Part shown: positions 31,874 through 39,729 of the stretch, piece after piece
Numbering within the stretch: position 1 is the stretch's first letter
Layout of the letters: every line of letters begins with the position of its first letter
Origin: Lachnospiraceae bacterium
Lineage (GTDB): Bacteria; Bacillota; Clostridia; Lachnospirales; Lachnospiraceae
Length of the DNA stretch: 64,000 nucleotides
Direction: 5' to 3'
NCBI GenBank assembly: GCA_017461045.1
Contig: JAFTZJ010000057.1
Coordinates: 62,001 to 126,000, forward strand
Notes under the pieces: generated by a model
What the model was told of the DNA's origin: nothing
Databases searched by the model: none
The model's input: the letters and a program-made list of their open reading frames with translations, nothing else
Position numbers and translations under genes: made by a program

Positions 31874-33571
31874 ATGGAAGTATCACAATATCGCATTTCG
31901 CCAAAGCAGTTGCGCCGAATGATTATTTTGGAAACCGGTTCGATTGGGTGTTTGTTTGTAACTCTTTGGTCGGGAGAACGAAATGGAATTCTAACTGTCA
32001 TGATGGCGGTGATTGGAAGCTTGGTTTATGGTGGAATTCTCATGGCAATCGGACGGGCAGACGGTGGTTATTTCTCTATGACCGAGCGGTCAATGGGTGG
32101 ATTTCTGGGGCGAGTTATCTGGTTGATTTATGCGTTGCGTTTTGCAATTCGGGGAGCATGGATATTGGCATATGCGGAGCATTTAATACGGGAAACCTTG
32201 TTTGAGGGCTCCCGATTCATGATTATCATTCCTCTTATGCTGGTGTGTGCATATGCCGGATTGCGGAATCTGCAGGGACGTGCCAGGTTCGTGGAATTGC
32301 TGTTCTGGTGGGTGGTTCTGCCGTTAGTTTTATTGTTTCTGGTTGGATTGTGGAAAGCAGATATTATAAATGTACTGCCAAAGGAGCCCATTCAGGTACG
32401 GGAATTACTTGTGGGTGATTATCGGCTAATGGTGTTATTTCTGCCATTGGAATTATTGCTGTTTCGTATGTCTGCATTAGAAGGGGGCAATCAAAAGGCT
32501 TGGGTAGCCGGAATGAAAGGCGTTTTGCTTTCCGGACTTTGGTTGCTACTAGTGTATGTTGTAACAGTTGGCATTGTTGGATTGCATTGGGGGCACCGTT
32601 CCTTGCTTGTGGTTACAGATGCCATGGAATTGATTACTATACGGGGCGGCGGAATGGAGCGATTGGATATCCTGATGATTCTGTTTTGGCTGGTAGGAAC
32701 CGTTGTGACCTTAAGTGCATATTTGTTTCAAGGCCAGCAGCTATTGCGGAGAACCTTTCCGTTTGGCAGTCGCTATGGAGTGGCAACCCTGTGGATGACC
32801 TTGGCGATTGTAGCAATTTATTTTAGCTTCGAATCCGCACAGGAATGGACGGATTGGTATTTACGATATGCTTGCGTAATTGACTTCCCGATTTCCATTG
32901 TATTGCCATTGATAATCTGGATTGTCTATCGGTTTCGAAGCAGGCATGAACGACGATTACGTCAGAATAAGGAGCAAGCAGTTAAAGTATTTACCGGTTG
33001 TTTATTGTTAGTGGTTACCTTGCTTGGTTTAACCGGGTGTAGCCAACAAGCCTCTTTAGAGGATCGGACTTATGTGGAAGAGATTCATATATCACCAATT
33101 ATGGGAGGGTATGAATACCGATGTACTTTGGCATATATGGATAAACAATCTATGGATACCCTTGGAAAGGGTGAGAACACCGGAGGAACCTTAGAGCAGG
33201 GGAGCGGACAGGATAAGAGTCAAAGTGGTTCCCAGGGAAATGAGCAAAGTAGCGGTCAGAATAGTGCACAGGGAAATGGACAAGAGACCACAAGTGGGAA
33301 AGCCTCGGAAGAATATACGGCAACAGCAGAAGAAATCGATGACTTTAATCGGGAATATACAAGAGTTACCGGAAGTGTGTTGGATTACTCTCATTTACAG
33401 GGGATTTATTTGGCAGAGAATTTATACCAACCGGAAGCTGCAGAAGATGTGTTAGAGGATATTCGGGAAGAAACACAGGCGGTGCTTTCGACTCCCATTT
33501 ATCAGGAAGGTTTAGAAATCGGCGAACAGAAAAAAGAAACGCTGGGAGACTGGTTGCGGGAAATTCAATAG
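31874..33571 (+). CDS. gerB: GerB-family germination permease fused to a GerC-like lipoprotein domain
   Basis: Residues 1-355 form the ten-helix amino-acid-permease-like GerB subunit (RISPKQLRRMIILE ... FRMSALEGGN). After a basic loop (about 356-368) comes a second export-type hydrophobic stretch with a perfect internal lipobox LLGLTGC (Cys 389), then a soluble domain resembling the first part of GerC (EDRTYVEEIHISPIMGGYEY, EYTRVTGSVLDYSHLQGIYLAENLY) with a Gln/Ser/Gly-rich linker (about 430-470). Normal operons encode GerC separately, at about 350-400 residues. Here there is no stop, SD or ATG between the parts, so this is a true fusion with a shortened C subunit. The lipobox may still be processed. 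Confidence 0.9.
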   Translation: MEVSQYRISPKQLRRMIILETGSIGCLFVTLWSGERNGILTVMMAVIGSLVYGGILMAIGRADGGYFSMTERSMGGFLGRVIWLIYALRFAIRGAWILAYAEHLIRETLFEGSRFMIIIPLMLVCAYAGLRNLQGRARFVELLFWWVVLPLVLLFLVGLWKADIINVLPKEPIQVRELLVGDYRLMVLFLPLELLLFRMSALEGGNQKAWVAGMKGVLLSGLWLLLVYVVTVGIVGLHWGHRSLLVVTDAMELITIRGGGMERLDILMILFWLVGTVVTLSAYLFQGQQLLRRTFPFGSRYGVATLWMTLAIVAIYFSFESAQEWTDWYLRYACVIDFPISIVLPLIIWIVYRFRSRHERRLRQNKEQAVKVFTGCLLLVVTLLGLTGCSQQASLEDRTYVEEIHISPIMGGYEYRCTLAYMDKQSMDTLGKGENTGGTLEQGSGQDKSQSGSQGNEQSSGQNSAQGNGQETTSGKASEEYTATAEEIDDFNREYTRVTGSVLDYSHLQGIYLAENLYQPEAAEDVLEDIREETQAVLSTPIYQEGLEIGEQKKETLGDWLREIQ

Positions 33572-33577
33572 TCCATT

Positions 33578-33605
33578 GTATAAATCACTTGCAAATGGAA
33601 ATAAT
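33578..33605 (+). promoter_or_regulatory. Putative sigma-F promoter of spoIIR
   Basis: GTATA (33578-33582), 14 bases, GGAAATAAT (33597-33605). The -10 fits the sigma-F pattern (GGHRAR-type) well; the spacer is about one base short of the usual 15. spoIIR is sigma-F-dependent in B. subtilis. The expected start point near 33611 is at the loop of the following hairpin. Confidence 0.5.
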
Positions 33606-33628
33606 CTCCATAAAGAAGTGGAGGTTAT
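33601..33628 (+). promoter_or_regulatory. Hairpin sequestering the spoIIR SD
   Basis: ATAATCTCCAT (33601-33611) pairs with GTGGAGGTTAT (33618-33628) across a six-base loop, with two G-U wobbles. The SD GGAGG (33620-33624) is in the right arm. A transcript started at the sigma-F-like promoter would lack the left arm. Confidence 0.6.
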
Positions 33629-33632
33629 GAAT

Positions 33633-34361
33633 ATGAATCTATATAAAACAGCATTGTCTGCGTTGTTGCTTGCACCGGTGGTTGGCGGCATAGGCATTCA
33701 CTCTATACAACAATATCAAGCCATGAAGGAGCAGGCAGAGGCACTAACTATGCAAACAGAGCAGAGCATTTTGGAGGTGGAAACTCTGCTAAATGATGAA
33801 TTAGATGAGGAAAATATATTTGCAAGTAACGTGGCAAATGAAGTGATACGCTTTCATGTGCGGGCCAATTCTGATTCGGAGGAAGACCAAGCGTTAAAAC
33901 TATTGGTACGGGACGCCATTCTTTCGGAGTTGGGAACGGAGCTTGCACTGGCAGAATCCAAGGAAGATGCAAGAACAATCATGGAAGACAACCTAACACG
34001 CATTGAGGAAATCGGGGCAACGGTTATTAAGGAAGCCGGCTATGACTATGAGATAAATGCTTATATGACAGTAGAAGAATTTCCGATGAAAGCCTATGGA
34101 GATTTGATGTTTCCGGCCGGAGAATATGAAGCCCTTCGGGTAGATATCGGTAATGAAAACGGAGGCAACTGGTGGTGTGTTATGTATCCGGGATTGTGTT
34201 TCGTAGATACGGTTGGCGGTGTGGTTGCCACAGATGGAAAAGAAGAAATGCAACAGGTATTAACACCGGAGGATTATGAGAAATTACTATTCTCTCCTGA
34301 TGAAGATACAGAAATAGAATATCGCAGCTTAATATGGGATGCATGGTTTCGGAACTCGTGA
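33633..34361 (+). CDS. spoIIR: Stage II sporulation protein R
   Basis: Secreted forespore signal that activates SpoIIGA processing of pro-sigma-E. The 242-residue protein has an N-terminal hydrophobic export segment (YKTALSALLLAPVVGG) and the family hallmarks FHVRANSDSEEDQALKLLVRDA (about residues 70-90), FPMKAYGDLMFPAGEYEALRV and NWWCVMYPGLCFVD. ATG 33633 gives an eight-base SD spacing; ATG 33627 also is in frame, at three bases. It follows gerB by 61 bases but has its own sigma-F-like promoter. Confidence 0.94.
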   Translation: MNLYKTALSALLLAPVVGGIGIHSIQQYQAMKEQAEALTMQTEQSILEVETLLNDELDEENIFASNVANEVIRFHVRANSDSEEDQALKLLVRDAILSELGTELALAESKEDARTIMEDNLTRIEEIGATVIKEAGYDYEINAYMTVEEFPMKAYGDLMFPAGEYEALRVDIGNENGGNWWCVMYPGLCFVDTVGGVVATDGKEEMQQVLTPEDYEKLLFSPDEDTEIEYRSLIWDAWFRNS

Positions 34362-34376
34362 GGGTTCCGAATTTTG
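34350..34376 (+). terminator. Terminator overlapping the spoIIR stop codon
   Basis: TTTCGGAAC and GTTCCGAATTTT form a hairpin with the spoIIR TGA in its loop, followed by T's. Confidence 0.6.
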
Positions 34377-34427
34377 CGTTGCGTGAAAGAACAATTTATC
34401 TGAATACGAAACCGATAATCCAAATTC

Positions 34428-34456
34428 TTTACATATTTTGCGGCTTGCGTTATACT
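34428..34456 (+). promoter_or_regulatory. Sigma-A promoter of the ddl-murI operon
   Basis: TTTACA (34428-34433), 17 bases, TATACT (34451-34456). Confidence 0.75.
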
Positions 34457-34541
34457 GTTAATAATTATGAGATTCTATAAAATGGTAGTGAATCAAGAAT
34501 TTCAAGAATACAATGAATAGAAATGAAAGAGGAATATTAGT

Positions 34542-35600
34542 ATGGAAAAGAAAACCATAGCCGTATTATTTGGAGGTCAGTCTTCGGAGCATGAGGTGTC
34601 CTGTATATCAGCAGTGACAATCATGAATGCTATTAATACAGATGAGTATGAAATTGTCCGAATCGGAATTACCAAGGAAGGACATTGGTTATATGTTGCA
34701 TCTGTGGATGATATTACCAGCGGAGCATGGAGAAACAGTGATACCACAGCTGTGATTTCACCGGATGCTACGAGAAAAGAAATTATTTGTATTGGACCGG
34801 AAGGAACAAAAGGAATTCCGGTAGATGTAGTGTTCCCGGTTCTTCATGGTTTATACGGAGAAGATGGAACGGTACAGGGCTTGTTGGAACTGGCACAGAT
34901 TCCGTATGTAGGTTGTGGTGTCATAGCGTCTGCAGTTGGCATGGATAAGTTATATACGAAAATCGTAGTGGATACTCTGGGTATTGCACAGGCTACTTAT
35001 GTATCTCTGCGGAAGTCTGATTTGAAGGACATGAATGGAGCATTAGATAAAGTAGAAGCAAAGCTAGAATATCCGGTATTTGTAAAACCGTCGAATGCAG
35101 GTTCTTCTAAGGGTATTTCTAAAGCACACAATCGGGCAGAATTAGAAGCAGCTTTTGTTGAAGCGGCAAAGCATGATGAGAAGATTTTAGTAGAAGAGAC
35201 TATTATCGGACGAGAACTGGAATGTGCTGTATTAGGAGGAACGGATGTAGAGGCATCCGGCATTGGAGAAATTCTTGCGGCAGCAGAATTCTATGATTAT
35301 GACGCAAAATATAATGATGCGGCTTCTAAAACTATTATCGGACCGGAACTTCCGGAGGGTAAGGAAGAGGAGATTCGCCGGGCTGCAGTGGCAATTTTCA
35401 AGGCATTAGATGGTTTCGGATTGTCCAGAGTCGATTTCTTCTTAGAGAAAGATACCAATCGGGTGGTATTCAATGAGATTAATACCTTGCCGGGATTTAC
35501 CGGCATTAGCATGTATCCAATGCTTTGGAATGCAAAGGGCTTGGATATTCGTACATTAGTAGCAAAGAATATTGAATTGGCTTACCAGAGAAGAAAGTAG
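34542..35600 (+). CDS. ddl: D-alanine--D-alanine ligase
   Basis: ATP-grasp ligase that joins two D-alanines for the peptidoglycan stem peptide. The 352-residue protein has LFGGQSSEHEVSCISA at the N-terminus, the ATP-grasp core VFVKPSNAGSSKGISKA (about residues 183-199) and the metal-binding end NEINTLPGFTGISMYP (about 308-323). SD GAGGAAT. The next gene is glutamate racemase, seven bases on, so two D-amino-acid wall enzymes form an operon. Long-type insertion between the first domains (about 55-90) is typical of the Clostridial form. Confidence 0.96.
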   Translation: MEKKTIAVLFGGQSSEHEVSCISAVTIMNAINTDEYEIVRIGITKEGHWLYVASVDDITSGAWRNSDTTAVISPDATRKEIICIGPEGTKGIPVDVVFPVLHGLYGEDGTVQGLLELAQIPYVGCGVIASAVGMDKLYTKIVVDTLGIAQATYVSLRKSDLKDMNGALDKVEAKLEYPVFVKPSNAGSSKGISKAHNRAELEAAFVEAAKHDEKILVEETIIGRELECAVLGGTDVEASGIGEILAAAEFYDYDAKYNDAASKTIIGPELPEGKEEEIRRAAVAIFKALDGFGLSRVDFFLEKDTNRVVFNEINTLPGFTGISMYPMLWNAKGLDIRTLVAKNIELAYQRRK

Positions 35601-35607
35601 GGAAGAT

Positions 35608-36417
35608 ATGAGTTCACATTCTCCAATTGGTGTATTTGATTCAGGTGTCGGCGGATTGACTGTTGTTAAGGAAATCATGCGGCAGTTGCCGGGAGAAAGT
35701 ATGGTGTATTTTGGTGATACTGCCAGAGTGCCATATGGTTCCAAATCAAAAGACACCGTGTTAAAATACTCAAAGCAAATTGTTCATTTTCTGCGAAAGA
35801 AAGAAGTGAAGGCAATTGTGGTTGCCTGCAACACTGCCAGTGCTTTGGCATTGGATGAAATCAAGCAGGAAATTGATATACCGATTATTGGTGTAGTAGA
35901 GCCGGGTGCAAAGATGGCAGCAGAAATTACCAAAACCAACAGTATCGGAATTATCGGAACGGAAAGCACAATTAAAAGTGGAATTTATACCAAGTATTTG
36001 CGTGCAATCAATCCGGAGATTACTGCAGTAGGACGGGCATGTCCGCTATTTGTTCCATTGGTGGAAGAAGGCTTGCTGGAGGATCGGATTACAGATGATG
36101 TAATCGAGCGGTATTTGCATGAAATGAAGGAATATGGAATTGATTCCCTGATTTTAGGTTGTACTCATTATCCGTTAATACGTAATGCCATCGGGCGTTA
36201 CATGGGGGCGGAAGTGAATTTGGTGAATCCTGCATATGAGACCGCCAAGAGCTTGAAAGCCTTATTGACAGAACAGCAGATATTGAATCAGTCAGGGGAG
36301 CAGGCGCATTACGAATATTATGTAAGCGATGGGGTGGATAAGTTCAGCACCTTCGCTGCGAAAGTATTGCCTTGCCATGTAGAACGGGCAACGGTAGTAG
36401 ATATAGAGAGTTATTAA
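35608..36417 (+). CDS. murI: Glutamate racemase
   Basis: Makes D-glutamate for peptidoglycan. The 269-residue protein has the two catalytic cysteine regions VVACNTASALA (about residue 74) and LGCTHYPLI (about 184), and the N-terminal GVFDSGVGGLTV. Start at ATG 35608 with AGGGAAG upstream; frames extending to 35572 overlap ddl and have no SD. The DUF1934 gene starts nine bases after its stop. Confidence 0.96.
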   Translation: MSSHSPIGVFDSGVGGLTVVKEIMRQLPGESMVYFGDTARVPYGSKSKDTVLKYSKQIVHFLRKKEVKAIVVACNTASALALDEIKQEIDIPIIGVVEPGAKMAAEITKTNSIGIIGTESTIKSGIYTKYLRAINPEITAVGRACPLFVPLVEEGLLEDRITDDVIERYLHEMKEYGIDSLILGCTHYPLIRNAIGRYMGAEVNLVNPAYETAKSLKALLTEQQILNQSGEQAHYEYYVSDGVDKFSTFAAKVLPCHVERATVVDIESY

Positions 36418-36426
36418 GGTGTAGCA

Positions 36427-36864
36427 ATGACAAAACAAGTGTTATTATCGATTACCGGCAGCCAGTTCGCCGACGAGGAAAATGATAGCATAGAGCTGGT
36501 AACGGTGGCTAATTATTATAAACGGAACGGACGACATTTCATCCTGTACGAAGAGATTCCCGAAGGAGAGGATTCTGCAATTAAGAATACCTTGAAGTTC
36601 GATGAAACCTTTTTTGAAATGTCGAAAAAAGGCTCGGTGAATACCCAGTTGTTATTTAATCCGAAGGAAAGTAATACCAATTACTACTCAACACCTGCAG
36701 GTTTAATGACCATTAACGTAACGACAACTGAGTATCGATTTATTGAGAAAGAGAACTACATGGAGGTGTACATTAAGTACACCTTAGATATTAACTACAG
36801 TTATACCTCAGAGAATGAAATTCTGATTCGCGTTGCGGCTCAGGAACAAGAAGAATGCACATAG
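36427..36864 (+). CDS. DUF1934 (YwiB-like) beta-barrel protein
   Basis: A 145-residue soluble protein of the DUF1934 family, a lipocalin-like beta-barrel. Features: VLLSITGSQF at the N-terminus, VTVANYYKRNGRHFILYEE, NTQLLFNPKESNTNYYSTPAG and YTLDINYSYTSENEILIRV, as alternating strands. Members lie beside argS or wall genes in Bacillota; function unknown. SD AAGGTG. Methyltransferase gene follows after 12 bases. Confidence 0.87.
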   Translation: MTKQVLLSITGSQFADEENDSIELVTVANYYKRNGRHFILYEEIPEGEDSAIKNTLKFDETFFEMSKKGSVNTQLLFNPKESNTNYYSTPAGLMTINVTTTEYRFIEKENYMEVYIKYTLDINYSYTSENEILIRVAAQEQEECT

Positions 36865-36876
36865 AAGGAGTACCAT

Positions 36877-37497
36877 ATGCTGGAATACGATTATGAACGA
36901 ATGTATGATGCATTTCTTGGAATTGATACCAAGGAAGAGGAATGGGAAGAGGAAGGCATTCCGGAAGAATATAACCGTTATGAAGTGACTCCCTATGATG
37001 CCCTTAGTGTAGTATGCGAACAACTTCGAATTAAACCGACAGACTGCGTGGTGGATTTTGGTTGTGGTAAAGGACGAATTGTTTTCTTTTTTAATAATTT
37101 CTATTTGTGCCGAACCAAAGGCATTGAACAGGATGCGCAGCTATATCAGCAGTTAGAAGACAACAAGGCTTATTACTCGGTGAAATTCAGAGATCGGGAA
37201 GAGATGATTGACCTGTACCACATGAAAGCAGAGGATTACGCAATTGCTAAGGAAGATAATATATTTTATTTCTTCAATCCTTGTTCGCCGGAGCATTTTG
37301 CAACCATATTAGAGAACATTGTTCTTTCTATTGAGGAGCATTCCAGAGTGGTTACCTTGATTCTGTATTATATATCCGATGACTATCTGAAGATTATTCG
37401 GGAGATGTGTTGGAAGCAAAAGCGCATGATACGCTTGCCGAATTATGCAGAGGATACAGACGAGAAGATGTACATATTCCAGAACCCGTTGTACTAA
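36877..37497 (+). CDS. SAM-dependent methyltransferase
   Basis: A 206-residue class I methyltransferase. Motif I is DCVVDFGCGKGRIVFFF (about residues 55-70) and NIFYFFNPCSPEHF (about 128-141) replaces the motif IV/post-IV segment. The fold resembles small histone-methyltransferase-like or RNA-modifying enzymes but no substrate can be named. SD AGAAGGAG. It sits at the end of the ddl-murI-DUF1934 set and is followed 23 bases later by a small membrane-protein gene. Confidence 0.85.
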   Translation: MLEYDYERMYDAFLGIDTKEEEWEEEGIPEEYNRYEVTPYDALSVVCEQLRIKPTDCVVDFGCGKGRIVFFFNNFYLCRTKGIEQDAQLYQQLEDNKAYYSVKFRDREEMIDLYHMKAEDYAIAKEDNIFYFFNPCSPEHFATILENIVLSIEEHSRVVTLILYYISDDYLKIIREMCWKQKRMIRLPNYAEDTDEKMYIFQNPLY

Positions 37498-37520
37498 CGG
37501 ATAGAAAAGGAGGAAGCCAT

Positions 37521-37661
37521 ATGAGTATGATGATGATATTGGCACTGGTTGCAGTTGCATTTGTAGTTTTATTTTGCTTTGCAGCCTTGGCAGTCGTTAT
37601 CGTATTGATAGTGAATGCTGTATCTAAAAAAGAGAAGAATGAAACAAACCATTATGACTAA
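37521..37661 (+). CDS. Small single-span membrane protein (46 residues)
   Basis: From ATG 37521 with a strong AAAGGAGG SD ten bases upstream: a hydrophobic helix (about residues 5-33, LALVAVAFVVLFCFAALAVV) and a short charged tail (KKEKNETNHYD). Not homologous to anything I recognise. Its strong SD and clean reading frame support translation. Likely last gene of the ddl operon; a weak hairpin (CTCGCAT/ATGCGTGAG) follows. Confidence 0.7.
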   Translation: MSMMMILALVAVAFVVLFCFAALAVVIVLIVNAVSKKEKNETNHYD

Positions 37662-38013
37662 GACCTCGCATTTCATGCGTGAGAAATTCTGTTCTGTCTT
37701 TTGATTGACAAAAGACAGACTAGCTTGTTATTCTATATGTGCACATGCGATTCTGTGTATGTGCATGATGTTCTGTGTGATAATCTGAGAGAACAAATCA
37801 TCATTCCATAGTAACCAATCCCAAAGTGATTTTAACACACCAATAACTTAAGTCCTAGTAATTTCATTTTACTAAGAAATTCAAGTTCTTGTGGCATTAT
37901 CCTGCCAAGCAGTCCAAGTTCCAGTGGCATTATCCTACCAAGCAGTACCAAGTTCCAGTGGTATTATCCTACCAAGCAGTCCAAGACCCACAATGATTCC
38001 CAATTTTACACAA
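37662..38013. other. Non-coding region with hairpins and a triple repeat
   Basis: No gene is visible. Notable are a perfect 10-bp hairpin CTGTCTTTTG / CAAAAGACAG (37694-37718), a GCACAT/ATGTGC pair (about 37740-37764), repeated TTCTGTGT words, and the 33-bp repeats listed separately. Confidence 0.7.
37882..37981. repeat. Three tandem 33/34-bp repeats
   Basis: Units at 37882-37914, 37915-37948 and 37949-37981 share CAAGTTCCAGTGGCATTATC and CTACCAAGCAGT with two to four differences. No spacers separate them, so this is not a CRISPR. A partial fourth unit (CCAAG) follows. Confidence 0.88.
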
Positions 38014-38302
38014 ATACGGATAAGGAACATAATTAGTGCTCTATATCTGTAAAAGTGAACAAATTTTGTTTGGCATTGCTATAGAATATTAAGAAAATAC
38101 AGATGAAGTAGGCGAGGTTGAGTAATTATCTGTAAATGCAGAAGCGAATTTGGTGATATTTGGGTCATAGCGGTGAAAAAGTACAGATGGATAAAGAGAA
38201 TAGCTTTACTTATCTGTAAATCAAGAGAAAAAGAGAGGTGATGAGCGAGATTTGTCGGAAAAAATTACATAGGATAATTTGTTAATCAATAAATATCCGT
38301 AA
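38014..38302. repeat. Left array of phased inverted boxes (four units, about 83 bp)
   Basis: Box pairs ATAC(A/G)GAT ... ATC(T/C)GTAA start at 38014/38045, 38097/38128 and 38181/38212, with a degenerate fourth at about 38264/38295. Within each pair the starts are 31 bp apart; consecutive units are 83, 84 and about 83 bp apart. The sequence between boxes is not conserved. The last unit ends about 50 bp before the gene at 38354. Confidence 0.8.
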
Positions 38303-38353
38303 TACAAGGTATACTATTACCCTACAAGCACTATTAACGAAAGAAGGTGAAAT

Positions 38354-39154
38354 ATGAATAGACTATTGAAAGAATTACTGGTTGAAAAAGAAAAGTTAGA
38401 GAATATAATATGCTTTTCCGAGAATATTATCAAGAACGCTCCGCAAGGGAAGGTACGAGTTTCAAAATGTCATAACTCTAAACAATTCTATTATCATGAT
38501 GAATCATCAGAAACTCCAAATGGAAAGTATATGAGAAAAAGTGAAGAAGAACTAGCAAGCAGAATAGTTGAACGAGAATACTATGAAAAATTACTGAAAG
38601 TATGCTATAAACGAAATCGTGAGATAGAAAAGATGATTTCTTGCATACAATCTACGGAAATCGAAGAAGTTTATGAATTAATGCCGAAAGTAAAGCGAGA
38701 GTGTTTTGACCCCGTTGTAATAAGTAAAGAATTGTTTCGACAACGGTGGGAAAGCAAAGTATACGAGGGTAAATTATTTGCGGAAGATTATCCTGAAATC
38801 TACTCCGAAAAAGGAGAACGGGTTCGCTCTAAAACGGAAAAAATCATTGCTGATAAGTTATACAAGGAAGGGATTCCGTATCGATACGAGGAACCCCTTG
38901 AATTAAAAGATCGTAGAGTGATATATCCGGATTTCAAAATTCTGGATATTGAAAACAGGAAAGAGATAATATTGGAACATTTTGGAATGATGGATGATGA
39001 AAACTATGTCAGTAAGACATTAATGAAGCTAAAGCTGTATGAAAAAAGTGGGTTTGTGCTAGGGAAGGATCTGTTAATTACCTTTGAAACAAGTATTGAA
39101 CCATTTGATTCCAGACAGTTTGATAGAATGCTGAGGGAACATGGATTGAAGTAG
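38354..39154 (+). CDS. Putative PD-(D/E)XK-type nuclease-domain protein
   Basis: A 266-residue protein with a helical, probably coiled-coil N-terminal half (about 1-130, rich in Glu/Lys) and a C-terminal domain resembling the nuclease-like module seen in some helicases and small accessory proteins: SKTEKIIADKLYKEGIPYRYEEPL, then VIYPDF and IILEHFGMMDDENY, then TLMKLKLYEKSGF. The Asp of YPDF, the Glu of LEHFG and the downstream Lys fit a PD-(D/E)XK core, though the exact catalytic Lys is uncertain. SD AAGAAGGTG. It lies alone in a poorly coding region between two phased repeat arrays, suggesting an accessory or mobile unit. Function unproven. Confidence 0.65.
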   Translation: MNRLLKELLVEKEKLENIICFSENIIKNAPQGKVRVSKCHNSKQFYYHDESSETPNGKYMRKSEEELASRIVEREYYEKLLKVCYKRNREIEKMISCIQSTEIEEVYELMPKVKRECFDPVVISKELFRQRWESKVYEGKLFAEDYPEIYSEKGERVRSKTEKIIADKLYKEGIPYRYEEPLELKDRRVIYPDFKILDIENRKEIILEHFGMMDDENYVSKTLMKLKLYEKSGFVLGKDLLITFETSIEPFDSRQFDRMLREHGLK

Positions 39155-39306
39155 TTTTACTTGTCTCTGGTGGAAGCGTTTTTAGTAGTTCTTCTGCAAT
39201 GCGTGATTCAAAACAACGAGAAAGCCTGGTTACTATTTGAAAAACAGGCAGGGAAAGAACTGTGCATAGAGATATTGCACTAAAGAGGGCAGGAACCAAA
39301 GCAAGA
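39155..39306. other. Non-coding stretch
   Basis: Between the nuclease-like gene and the right array I see no gene, box or stable hairpin. Confidence 0.6.
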
Positions 39307-39594
39307 ATACAGATATATCTGTAAGAGAGTCGCGCTATCTGTAAGAAATAAAAGAAAACCAAGTGGTTTTTGTGAAATCTTAGGAGCAATACGGATAGAA
39401 TACCTCGATTTTTTCAAGTATCTGTAGAAATCAGTGCGAAAGCTGTGTAGAAGAAGTCATTTTATTAATTTTGTACAGATGAAAATACAAAGTATATCAC
39501 ATCATCTGTAAAATACTAGGAATACTAAAAAAAATGAATGATTCTAGGGCAATAATTACAGATGATTTCAGCACATAGTCCACAATGTCCGTAA
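39307..39594. repeat. Right array of phased inverted boxes (four units, about 83 bp)
   Basis: Box pairs start at 39307/39337 (with an extra ATCTGTAA at 39317 that makes the palindrome TACAGATATATCTGTA), 39389/39420, 39473/39504 and 39556/39587. Unit spacing is 82, 84 and 83 bp; within-pair spacing 30-31 bp. Same boxes and phasing as the left array, with unrelated sequence between boxes. Confidence 0.82.
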
Positions 39595-39623
39595 ATGAGA
39601 AAACAAGAGCATATAAACAAAAT

Positions 39624-39662
39624 CGGAACGATTATCTGCGTTACTAAACGCCAATCGTTCCG
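39624..39662 (-). terminator. Minus-strand terminator of the malQ-plsC operon
   Basis: CGGAACGATT (39624-39633) and AATCGTTCCG (39653-39662) enclose an inner GCGTT/AACGC pair. Read on the minus strand it is followed by ATTTTGTTT. Confidence 0.8.
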
Positions 39663-39729
39663 GTTTATGCTACTTCAATATAGAATAGCTATATGCGATT
39701 GTATGTCACAAGTCTGCTTGAATAGTCAA

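Noticed and set aside
37882..37981. CRISPR array
   Set aside because: The 33/34-bp units are directly adjacent with no spacers and no cas gene is near.
38200..38265. Hammerhead-like ribozyme (TGATGAG followed by GAAA-type bases)
   Set aside because: Only partial core words are present and no three-stem fold can be built.
39078..39389. Minus-strand gene after the nuclease-like gene
   Set aside because: No SD, low-complexity hydrophobic sequence, and it overlaps the right repeat array and the nuclease-like gene.
38014..39594. Integron attC sites or a CRISPR array with short repeats
   Set aside because: No integrase or cas gene; the boxes are only eight bases, occur in inverted pairs, and do not contain the attC core GTTRRRY.
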